From: Psettodes erumei
Lineage: Eukaryota > Chordata > Actinopteri > Pleuronectiformes > Psettodidae
NCBI GenBank assembly: GCA_016785225.1
Contig: JAFBJZ010000371.1
Coordinates: 2,874,001-2,938,000, forward strand
Direction of reading: 5' to 3'
DNA: 64,000 nucleotides
This document shows positions 53,278 through 64,000 of the stretch, piece after piece (position 1 is the stretch's first letter; each line of letters starts with the position of its first letter). The notes under the pieces are model-generated. The model saw nothing but the letters and a program-made list of their open reading frames with translations. It was not told the DNA's origin and did not search any database. A program made the position numbers and the translations under genes.

Positions 53278-56200
53278 CCATCCTTGTTCCATGTCCTTCT
53301 AAAACCCTAACAGGACTTTCATTACTTAACCATTAATGCTCGGTCACTGGACTGTGGAGGAAGATGGATAACACTCATGCACACACACACACACACACAT
53401 GCTGTCCCTCATATCTCACCTGAGTAGTGGAGGGCAGAGAAGAGTTCGTCTGCTCTGAAGATCCTGACCGGCTCGCTGGAGTTTCCCTCCAAGTTGTACA
53501 GGTCCAGATCGGAGCTGCACAAACAACATGATGACACATAAATGGGAGCGTGAAAACACAAACCTGCGCTGTCTGACTGAGGAGGCAGGGCAGAAAAAGA
53601 AAGTTTTTTTTCTCACCCAAACATACAGTCTCCAGTGAACGGATCGCAGTCGCCTGCGCAGTCACACGGACGGCAGCCGTATTCGTGGAAGCCCCAGTAT
53701 CCCACCATGCACCTGTCGCAGTGGGCTCCGCCTACTCCGGGTTTGCAGATGCAGTTTCCATTGGAGGGGTCGCAGGGCGAGCCGTCGGCCAAGTGGAAGG
53801 GCATGGAGCCCAGGGGGTGGCAGTTGCATGCTGGGAAAGAAAACGAATGAAATCACTTGAGATAATGCCGCACCGTGACGTGAAGAACTCATGAGCACAG
53901 ATTTAGAGTCAAGCCTCGTGCACCGGCAGGTGTTTATCCACTTTGGCGAAAACCGAAGAAAAGACCAAAAGATGAAGAAAAATGGCATGTGCCTCTAACT
54001 GCCGTCTGGGCCGCAAACACCTCGAATAAATGTGGTTTCCATTCAACATCAGCACCAGTCACATTTAATTCTGATGATTTGCTGATGTTTGGAAACTACC
54101 AGTACCAAGCAGACGCATCTAAAATGATCCCAAAAAATACTACCAAAAATCGCACAGGCCGAGCACTGAGTCCAAAGGGCTTCCTCAGCTACCAGTCTGC
54201 TGACCTACAAATAATAAGTTATCAGCAGGGCCCGGCGATATGAAATTAGAATTTCATCATCTGCGTGGTGTTGTTGTAGTGACACAAAGGCTTCTCTCTT
54301 CTCCTTATCGCTGCGTTCTCCCTCCCTCATGTCCCCTCTAATTGGCTCCTGATAGGGCGTTCTTTAAACAACCTCACAAGACAATATACCGCGCACGCGC
54401 ACGCACGCGCACATAGCACATCACACCCGCCCGCGTTTCCACGGCCGGTCTGAGAAAACTGCCGCCTGCTCACCGCTGTGAGCGCCGAGACCCCGGAGCC
54501 TTGCAGGAGGAGGTGTCCTGCCTCCCAACATAAATCTGCCCCTGTCTCGGGGGCAGACGGGGAGGGAGGTGTTTCGGGGGGGGGCGGCGCGTTGAAGGAC
54601 AGGGCAGGAAAAGAGGGGGGAGAAAGATGGGTGTGGGGGGTGTTGTTTGGAGCCATTTTTCTTGTGTTCAATGACGCTTGAAGCTTGACTGGCAGTAAAT
54701 GACTCTTAACTACTTACTGTACGCCCAGAGGCCTGTCTCTCCGGCCCCCTCACCTCTTTTTTCTGTCAGCAACCGTTTAACTCTTTTATTAAGTGAAAAA
54801 CACTCTGCGAGTCCAGCTTCCCTCTCTTTAAAACCGTCGTTATTTGAATATGTTTGGATTTTGGACGAAACAAAACTTGAATATATCAACTCCGGATGTT
54901 AAATACACACACATATATATATATATTTCTGACATTGATTAACAGATTTCAAGAAGGAATAATGTGTAAAGAAATAGTCAATAATGAAAATAAAGTCAAC
55001 TCCACCCTCAATGTGGGCATTTCAGAACTGATAAAATACGTTGACAGTATTATATTTTCCCCCTCTTTGAGATGGGTTATATATCACTTTTTCCCACGCT
55101 GGACTCCTCTAACTGCAGAAGCGCCATAAATTGATCTTTTTTGCCCCGTAAGGACGTCCCCTCGGCCTCCCCGCGCCCCGAAACCAGACAATTATCAGCC
55201 CAGACACCCGCAGTGGCGAAGATAAGACCGACCTTATCATGAGACGGAGCAGTACTGTATCAATAAATTCATGTCGAGATCACAGGTATACACCCAACGT
55301 TACAAGACGAGACTTTCATTTACAGAGCTTTGAATGTGTGTGTGTGTGTGTGTGTGTCTATTCTTTAGTTAGCAACCTCTGCATGTTAATAATTACCCTA
55401 ACCCTACCACCTCAGTTCCAGTAAGGCCAGAACACGTGTGAAGAGGTGTTCAGTAAGCGTGTGTTTACATATCTGCGTGACAGTTTATGAGCATCTCATG
55501 GGGGGTGGGGGGGGCACTATACACAAGGTCACTACGCATGTAAATATGTGTGTGTGTGTGTGTGTGTGTGTAAAAGAAAGCTGTCAGCTGCAGGAGCTCT
55601 GGCATGGAAAACTATGAGCGTGTTCTTGGACATGACAGGACACCTGCCTGAACAACTACAAAAAACACCCACAGAAGATAGCCTCCCCCCTCCCACCCCC
55701 ACCTCCCCGGTACAGTGTTTTCATGTGTACACGAGCCTGCGTGGAGTCCGACAGCCGTGTTTTCTTTCCCGGGCCCCTCAGAGCCTGGTATGAAAAAAAT
55801 GTTCCTCACGACGGAGGGAAATTCCTCCGTTGTCAGCGAGCGGGTACGTCGGGATATCACAACCTGTGCCTTCGTCTCAGCGGGTTCTCCGAGCATGCCG
55901 CAGCATCTTCTTTACCCCCCACCCCCCCCAATGAATCGGCCCTCAGGGAAGAACATTTGCCATCCAGCCTCTGTGGTTACCTAACCCAAGCAGTGAAATT
56001 TAAACCCTATGAACACATGCCTGGAATAAAAAAAAACAAACAATAAAAGCGGTGGATCAATTCTCTGTGAGACGCCAGCACAAACAAACTTGGTTCTAAA
56101 TTGGCGCTGGAAGAAGACAGTGGGGAAAACACCAACGAACAACAATGGGTCCGGGCTGTAAATCAACTGCAAAATCTTGCATCGATGCTGATGGACTCCC

Positions 56201-56833
56201 GACCTGATGAGGGCGCCAGATAAAAAGTCAGAGGATCGCCAAAAGTTATTACAGTCCATCCTGATGGGAACATGAATGCGTGCCACCGAATTTAACGCCA
56301 ACTCATTGTTGACATATTTGCAGAATCGCTGTGAGATAAAGGACCGCGCTCCACGTTAGCGGGTCACAGGCACGTCGCATTCTGACTGCGAGGCCCGCTC
56401 CTGGGAACACGGAGCCCATTCTTGGCGACTGATAGCGACCGCGAATGTGTGGTATCACTCCCAACATGTGCTGTTCTGTAATATTCGCTGTCTGATAACG
56501 GTTGTAATGAAATCTCTTGATATGAAAAAACAAAAACAGGACAACGACCGAGTGATTAAAGAAAAAACAAAAAACTGGTGTTTTTGAATGGTCTAATGCA
56601 ATTCTGACAGTTGTTTTGGACTCGAGATGTTGGCGCGGGCGTACATGAACGCACACACATTGCGGTGATGGTGTGCGAGTCCGGCATACCTTGCAGGACT
56701 GAGCTCACTGGGTCAAATCGCAGAGATAATCAGAGGGAGAATGTAGCCACTGCTCGTGTTTATGGATGTCTATCTCGTGTTTACTTAAGACTCGTCTCAT
56801 CACCGGAGGGCAGCACGCCGCGCGACCCACCCA

Positions 56834-56871
<38 letters not shown>

Positions 56872-59800
56872 GCGCACAGGCACGGCTACTACCAATGATT
56901 ACCCCCGGAGCTACTCGAGCTCTGAGTCACATATGAGAAACGGCGAAAAAAAACAAGCAGAGATGGACAAGCGGGGGCTGTGTGTGTCAAGACGTAGGAA
57001 TGCCGCCATCTGATGATTAACTACGGTGTAAACCTTGGATGGAGCGTGCCGTCTCAGACACACACACACACACACACACACGCGCGCGCGCGCACACACG
57101 CAGAGCCAGGTGCCCATCAGGAATCAGCGTTATCCAGCAGCACGTCCCGGCTTGTGATCTCAGTCCTCAGCATTCCTTGGGATAATGAGAGCGGGATGCC
57201 AGTGTGTGTGTGTATGTGTGTCTGTGTGCGTGTGTGTGTGTGTATGGGGTTAATGTTTTGATTCACACCAGCAACATTTTGTCAACACTGGCATGATTAA
57301 TGACATTTTACAGTGTGTTCTCCACACAGCGCTGAGTGTCAGGGTGACAGTTTATCAAAAGGCAGGGTATGGGAATGACTCCGCGTCTAATGTTTACCAG
57401 TGAAATTCCGACAGTCATCTCATATACACAGACAACATTCCTGGGGGCTTAATGGAGTGATGACTAAGGCGGTTGTGGTCAGTGTAATAAAATGCAGCAT
57501 GTTGGCACCTTGATGTGGGATTCCAGTATCCAGATAAAACTACATAATGAATTTCTGGTACATTCTGCTCAAAACTTTGTTCTCTCTTTGAATAACAGAA
57601 ACTCTAAACACAGGAATGTCAAAGGCAGCAACAGGTTGATGTCATATTCTGCCACTGAAAGAAGAGTTTTAATTTTCCCTAGTAACTAAACTTTCAGTTC
57701 CTTGAATTCAAAATTCAGAAAGTCATAAAATGACATGGTGTCAAATGTCAATTTGAATGGAAAAAAGGTCACATTTCAAAAGTGAAAAAACTGTAAAAGT
57801 CGACTGAATTCACTGTATGGTAGCGATGTCTACTAAATTTCATCAAATGAATGATTTTTTTCCTCTCATTTAATAAAGAAAATGCCAGACTGTGAATGAT
57901 TAAAGGTTATCTCTCACTGCCAGAGTTTCTTTGTCACTCGCTGACGTGCAGCCTCATTTATTTGGTTTCTTCCTCGGCATCGGTCCAGGTGAGGTTTGAC
58001 TTCCTCTACCATGTGCTGCTTTAGGAGACCCAGAAACTTTTGGCTCAGAAGACTCATCCTGAGTTGCTGACAAATCCTAATTCACATACAATTTGAATTT
58101 GTAAATGTGTAACACATGGTGCGGCTGTAGGTTGCGGTCTCAGAATGACGGAAATATACAGATAAATTACACACAGCGCAAACATTTGACTTCATTCCTG
58201 GTACTTTTGAACCTTTACGTTCACTTTACTTCACCGCTCCTGCACTGAAGTTAGCAGCGTGTTTAGTAACTGGTGTGTGTGTTTTGTGCGTCTTACGTTT
58301 GCAGGAGTCGGGGGCGGTTTGCGGCCGATGCGGGTCCCTGTAGAAGCCGGCCTTGCATTTCTGACACTGGCGCCCCGCGGTGTTGTGCAGACAGTCGCAC
58401 ACGCCTCCGCTGCGCTGGCCGGACTCGCGCCACGCCGTCCAATCGAAGCGGCAAGTGTGGGCGTGGCCGTTGCACTTGCACTCTGGGGGTGAGAGGTAGG
58501 ATTTTAAGTGTGAAATGACTGGAAGTAGTCTGTTAATCAGATTCTGCGTGGATTTGCATTAAATGCATATTCCAAACATCTTAAAGGTACAGCAGCTCTG
58601 AGAAAGTTCTCGTCAAACAGGATGAGGCTTTTAAGAACTTCACAGTTGCTTTTTACAAACCTGACCCCTAAGAAATGCAAGCTCGCTGATGGCCCAAAGC
58701 AACCAGGTGTTTTTTTTTATAATCTTGCCTTATTTTCTTAATCTTTTTCCTGGTGCTATAATTTCTATTCCGCCCTTCTGTATGCTCGTTTCTCCTTGAA
58801 TCCCTGTCTGGGCTTGGATATCTGTTTACGTGCCGTGCTTCTTTCCAGATGCAGGTACTGGCCACTGTCTTCATTTTTGTTTGCTCCAGTCGTTCATAGG
58901 ATCATCTTACATCACATTACTACCTCGACTGCTTGGTAAATAAAAGCAGGGCTAGTGATGGTGGCTGCAGTCGACTCGACTCACTCCGACATTCGTGCGG
59001 CGCCCCCGTCAATCCGTCAGCGGGCTGCCACGGTCGGTCGCTGTAGAGGGGGGCGCATCGCTCGCAGTGATCACCTGCGGTGTTGTGTCTGCACACACAC
59101 TTCCCATGGACCTGAGGGCAAGAGATTGAGGGAGAAAGGGAGAGGGAGAGAGAGAGAGCTCATTAGCAACAGGCAAAATGATGGACGGAGGTACAAAGAT
59201 AGAAGGATAGGAGGAACAAAGAGGTCAGTGTGATGGAGAGGACGGTTTCCCGCATGAGGACAGGCCTGCTGGGGAGGGCGAAGACTTTACTCTTCCTCTT
59301 GATTTCACACTCACTCTCATTGTTCCCTCATCTCTCTTGCCCCGTTCCACGACTCCCAGTTTTTTCCCTTTTCTTTTTTTGTCCTCTTCCTATCCACTTC
59401 CTCTGACTTTCTCATTTCCTCTCGTTCCATCTCGCTCTCTCGTACTCCCCTCGCTCGGAATTAGTGAATTAGTGAGACTGATTGTTTGGCTTCATCACTG
59501 GAAACAAGGACGGGGCTCCGCTCTGAAAACCCTGTGCTCATGTGTGTGAGAAGAGTGCAAGTATGCAGTGCTGAGAGCACAATAACAATCTCCTTGTCAT
59601 TCCTGTGAGTTGGAATGCCATGCATGCTGGATAATGATTGAAGGGGGGGGGTAAGCCAAGGCATCTGAGGAACCCCTTTATTTGTTTGCGTTACACCGTG
59701 CAACTGTAATGTAGGACACACAATTATAAATTGATTACAGAGGTAGACACACAACCCCAAACGCACAAAAACACGCACCAATTCCTGCGTTGGTTTCCCA

Positions 59801-62800
59801 CGGTGTGCGATGTGTCGCGACTCCTGAATAGCTCTGATTCACACGCACACACTCTATACTGAGTGTAGAGTTAAACACATCCACATGCTACGGGAGCTCA
59901 GCTATAAACAACATGTCCTCCGCCTGAACTGACCCCCGATCAGTCCCGTAGCGTCGACGTGAGCACACGCAGATGTGTGAGCACAAGTGACTGATTTTAC
60001 ACACATCACACACCACTTCAATCACACTAATAGGGGAGCAATTGCATAAATGAGAGGTCCAGGCAAATAGGAGGCAGGAGACCTAATGACACAAAAAAAG
60101 GAGAAAGACGGAGGAATTCATGAAAAGTTCCAGAGCGGAGAGGAAGGAGGGGCACAGACCGGGGGGGGGTATCGGACAGGGAGGAAGGAGATGAAGGGGA
60201 AAAGGGCAGCGGCAACAGCATCTGGCTCGGGTCCAGACAGCTGGTATTTCAACCCATTCACATGTTTACCGTACCGTGATACGGGACAATTAACACATGT
60301 ATACACTGAGAGCCGCACACACGCAATCATCCAAAGTCGGCCGTACAGATGACACAGCAGGGCTGGGCTGATAGAGGCCGCTGATAATTGATAGGTCATT
60401 TCAGTTGAACCTCTTTCAAGCCTAAGTATGGGTAATAGCTAGATGTTTCTTTATCAAAATGAAAGGCCAGTTCTTCCAGACACAGAACTGTATTATACTA
60501 CCCCAAAAACTGTACACTGTCATCGCAACAGATTTTACTAGTCAGTTTAACATCATAATTCTTATATACAGTTCTGAAATGGTTTTAAGTTAAGTGTAAT
60601 GTTGATATAGTAGTTGTCCCATCTGTGATGTAATCTTTTTTCCCGTTAAGAAGAGAGAGACAGGAAGGACGAATGCATAAAGACATCAGCGAAATACATG
60701 CAAACACAAAAACACACACACGCACGCGGACACATGCACGCACCCTGGCGGGACTAATTGCAGCAGACGTCCCAGTCGCTGGCCCTGGATGTTATTATGC
60801 ATATGTGTGTTGGCTTTGTGGCCAACTGCTAGACAGTGTAATCACCCTGAACCGCAAAACCCCATGTGGGGGTCCGAGAGCACAAACCAACAGCGACACC
60901 AACAAACAAACAAACCGATCCCTTCATCCCCGCTCACAGTGTCTGGGCGGTAATGACTCCACGCATCAGGGCCACTTTCACCGCTGATTGCTGCACGCAC
61001 ATGCACACACACACACACGCTTGCACACGCGCACACAGAGCAGACAAAACATTGCATGCTTATGCACGCACACACTTCGCACACAGACCAAACAAACAAA
61101 ACATACTGTACATACACCGCATGAATAGAATATAATGGAAAGCATTACAACAGAATACAATGGAATAGAATAATCCTGCGAGGGGGGTTTGCTGCATATA
61201 AAAACAGCTTCGGGAGGTCACACACAATCATAAAAGCCCCAAAACTGCACGACTGCGCACACACCCTCCTCTTCCCTGAACGACCCGTAATCTCTGCCCT
61301 CATCTCCCGTCTTGTGCTCTCTGCTTGTTTGGGTTTTGCCCGAAACAGCGGCTCTGGGTCGAAACGGAGACACAAAACAAACTGCTGATAGGCGGGAAAA
61401 AAGGCACTTATATAACGGGCGCGTGTGTGTTTACTGAACTCGCCTGCGTGCCACACGGCATAGCGGTGCTCTGCTGACCTGAGGTAATGTTGTGAGGACG
61501 GTTAAGGAGGATTTACCTTTCAGACTTTAAGACCTTGGCTCAGCCAGACTAATATTTGTGGTGAAATATGAATATCAGCCACTTGGTTTCATATTCCTCA
61601 CAAGTAAGCATTAAAATGATTCATTATTGTTTTTATTGTTATTATCATCCTGGCGTGCAGAGGGGAGTCTTAGAGTCCCGTTGATTAAACACTATTTTAA
61701 AGAATTTTCTACTAACAAAAAAAAAAAAAAAAGAAAATCCTCATGAAACTACTGGGAACTGGAGCTACTTGGAATTTCTTGGCAGGGAATTAGTGAGATC
61801 TAAAGATTCAAAGACTGTGTCCAATAAATCGCCCATCAGCGGCGTTATTGCAGAAACGCCGGTGTCAGCAACAAAAACACACATGAACGTTCATTTATCA
61901 CATGACACGCCAAACATTTTCTCTGGTTTACATCATGAGCGTTTTGGCGTTTATTGAAGCTGCTCCTCCGAATCTCTCCTCTGGAATGCTACATCGGGAT
62001 TTGTTGTCTTTTCATGTTCTAGATAAGTTAGATATAACAATTAAAATGATAAGTAGAAGTCAAGATCCTTAGTATTGACAGCTATCCACCAAACACAAGG
62101 TCGAGCCCTATTGAACCTGAGCCAACTGGACAAGCCAGAGTATTGGCAGATAGTGATGTTATGAGGTTTCAGTGCAGAAATGCCAGTAAATAACTGAGGA
62201 CCAGTGTTTACATCATCCATCAGAGAGCAATGCCACCTTTATATTTCAACTGTAAAAGTTAATTTCAGTGCAATTTATTTAAATGAGGGAACCGCATTTG
62301 TTTTGTTTGTTGTTTTCGTCAAAAATCCAGGTTGAGTGGGGCTTTACTACTGTACATATACAGTAGATGCAGTGCTGTTGTTTTCTATTGTACAGCCATC
62401 TTAGAGCCTTTGCTTATACAAATAGTAAAGGAAACTCTTTGTTGACTCTCACTTTCCCCATCAAGCTTGGCTGATTGCTGATTGCTGCTTCAAAATCATC
62501 CAGTATTTCGGTTTGTGGAGATGGCCGCGATAGGAGCCTGGCTCTGAAATGCTCGCATTTGATCCCTGGCCAAATGCATTGTCTGTTCACACCTTTATCA
62601 ACACGCACGCACACATCAACGCCATCATTAACCCCAAGGCTGAATCAATATCTCCATCTCCATGGGCTCGTTATCAGCGGAAAAGCAGCTGTTTATCTGA
62701 CCAGACAGAGGAGCAGAGGAAACGGGAGAGCGGGGGGTTATCCCCTCCACCCCTTCTTTAATCTGCTACTACGGCAACTGCCAACACAAATGAACGAGCC

Positions 62801-63372
62801 ATTTGGGCAGCCCATAATCTTGATTTCCTTGGAACGTGTGGTAATATGTGTACAGCACGTAACTGAATCATTACCAAAGTCTCACACTCAGGTTCACGTG
62901 ATGACAAACTGAACCAACTCCATGATGACTGGACGACCTCCATCCACTGATGAAGACCATGAGATCTACAGAGAGCTAGTGAATGGACCTTGACTTAAAA
63001 TAATTTTGGTGAACTACTATCCCCACAGTCAGTAAATGTTAAGAGTTTTACAGTGAATGCATTTTCTCCCACTCACTGCCCCTCTCTTACCACATGGTTG
63101 GTCCGGTCTCTAATGGGCTGGTATCCCGGGGCGGGGACGCACTGTTCAGCGTGCCCATTGCAGAAACAGCTCCCCTTCACTATCAGATCGTAGATGGCAA
63201 AGTGTCGGGTCGGGAGATCTTCGCCGTGCGCCGAGGTGAGGTCTTTGGCTTGGCAGGGACACGACTGGTGCTGCAGCAGCCGGATGCGGATGTTGGTCAC
63301 CCTGAGCTGCTGCTGACCCTCCGCCCCGAATGGATCCAGGGACTCCCACTTTGGGAGTGTTCGGTAGATCAC
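51724..63372 (-). CDS. ntn4: Netrin-4, C-terminal two-thirds (8 coding exons)
   Basis: Netrin-4 is a secreted laminin-like protein that binds laminin gamma chains and loosens basement-membrane networks. Exons on the minus strand: 63372-63091, 59111-58985, 58482-58297, 53830-53617, 53514-53420, 52993-52925, 52234-52061, 51863-51724; 1287 nt, 428 codons plus stop. The first exon has the end of the laminin N-terminal domain ([40 protein letters not shown]). Then come laminin-EGF modules ([45 protein letters not shown]). The C-terminal NTR domain is last ([29 protein letters not shown]). Phases are consistent at all seven junctions. Upstream exons, including the signal peptide, are outside the window. 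Confidence 0.97.
53243..53276. repeat. (CA)n microsatellite in ntn4 intron
   Basis: About 17 CA units in the short intron between the 53420 and 52993 exons. A second CA tract at 53376-53399 begins about 20 nt past the donor at 53420 (GT on the gene's sense strand). Confidence 0.95.
53831..58296 (-). other. ntn4 intron rich in microsatellites
   Basis: This is a 4.5-kb intron with GT tracts at about 55336-55356 and 55547-55571, CA tracts at 56834-56869 and 57057-57080, and a C-rich run near 55680. Two CCCTAA-like units at about 55393-55406 are too short to be a telomeric array. I recognise no coding sequence. Confidence 0.55.
56834..56869. repeat. (CA)n microsatellite
   Basis: About 18 CA units in the large ntn4 intron, followed by CG-alternating bases. 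Confidence 0.95.
58297..58482 (-). CDS. ntn4: ntn4 laminin-EGF exon with shortened CxC spacing
   Basis: The 186-nt exon encodes [31 protein letters not shown] and [12 protein letters not shown], a full laminin-EGF module. Human netrin-4 reads GGVCDDCQHNTEG, with two residues between the cysteines. Here only one (CDC) separates them, a 3-base loss that keeps the frame. Splice sites are clean (cccccag / AAAC|gtaaga). Confidence 0.92.
59112..63090 (-). other. ntn4 intron, possible regulatory segments
   Basis: This is a 4-kb intron. Segments at about 60745-60830 (with an octamer-like ATTATGCATATG), 61750-61960 and 62520-62830 are free of simple repeats and have balanced composition, as fish conserved non-coding elements often do. 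That is only an impression; no motif proves it. Short CA tracts occur near 61005-61018. Confidence 0.3.
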
Positions 63373-64000
63373 CTGTTGGTCGAAGATATAGCAAGAAAGA
63401 GTCTGTGCCCATTTCAGCAAAAGACACAACAAAAAACTGAAATCATATCACAATCTATTTAGTCAAGGACAGGCCTCCATCTTCACTTGGCTCAGTATAT
63501 TTTTGACTTTGTCAGGCCATGAAGCCCTTGGCTGATTGGTTCTCCCTTCAGGAAGTTGTTTTTCTGGGCTATTGGTTTTTCTTTATGTCTCAGATTGCAG
63601 AAAAAGGACAATGAAATTCTTGATGGCACAGAGGAGTTTCTCTTTTGCTCCTCCACGATCTAAAGCTATTAGACGAACGTGTTCAGTGGCACAATCGGGT
63701 TCATCGACACTGCTCATGTCACCACATCTGTCATGTTAATGGGGGTTTGTTTTGGTATCATCTGTGCACTTAAGCTTGACCTTACAACCCGCCGTCATTG
63801 ACCACATCCTCACATGACCATGAGGGTGCTGGGTATCCTTAAATTAGTGCCCTCCCCCCACCTCTCTCTCTCTCTCTCTCTCTTTACCCTGTCTGGTCCC
63901 TGGACATCCTTCAACTCGAAGATCCCATTGTGGGCTGCCATCGCCATGGCTACTGCTGCCATTGGCAACCAACACTGCTGCTGTTGTCAGGGTGAAAAAG
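63373..64000 (-). other. ntn4 intron upstream of the first visible exon
   Basis: There is no netrin-like sequence here. A (CT)n run lies near 63863-63883. A short open stretch on the minus strand at about 63890-63955 ends in a donor-like AGG|gtaaag but does not resemble the laminin N-terminal domain, so I leave it unassigned. Confidence 0.45.

Noticed and set aside
55390..55410. Telomere-like CCCTAA units
   Set aside because: Only about two units, with no array.
63890..63960. Possible extra ntn4 exon (minus strand, ends AGG|gtaaag)
   Set aside because: Its translation in any frame does not resemble the netrin-4 laminin N-terminal domain, and it sits beside a (CT)n run.

Overview
This is teleost fish genomic DNA, most likely from a percomorph-type fish. 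The signs are intron-split vertebrate genes with GT-AG introns, many (CA)n/(GT)n microsatellites, fish-type interspersed repeats and CpG-rich promoters. It is not bacterial or viral, and I see no CRISPR, plasmid or phage content. The five genes I recognise stand in the order and relative orientation I recall for human chromosome 12q22: FGD6 (-), VEZT (+), METAP2 (+), USP44 (-), NTN4 (-). All exon assignments come from translating the sequence by eye, matching the protein to the remembered human family member, and requiring splice sites and reading phase to agree across every junction.

Layout. 1-11240 (-): 5' half of fgd6 (Cdc42 exchange factor); the window starts inside the exon that opens the DH domain. 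11.2-12.44 kb: divergent promoter region between fgd6 and vezt, with a ZNF143/SIX5-like element and an E2F-like palindrome. 12444-23718 (+): complete vezt (vezatin) in 12 coding exons, about 818 aa. 26198-31914 (+): complete metap2 in 11 exons, about 472 aa, all metal ligands present. 35391-40234 (-): complete usp44 coding region in 5 exons, about 744 aa, with a CpG-rich promoter near 42.5 kb. 51724-63372 (-): the last 8 coding exons of ntn4 (netrin-4), about 428 codons; the signal peptide and most of the laminin N-terminal domain lie beyond 64000. The 42.6-51.7 kb interval holds no gene I can support, only repeats and the probable ntn4 3' UTR.

The genes do not form a functional pathway. The block is conserved synteny of housekeeping and developmental genes. 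I found no unknown multigene system. The points worth a second look are in gene structure: an AT-AC (U12-type) intron in vezt with a textbook donor and branch site; a GC-AG intron in metap2; a one-base frameshift in the main fgd6 exon; upstream ORFs whose stop overlaps the main ATG in both divergent genes; and three donor sites in three genes followed 9-12 nt later by sense-strand CA repeats.
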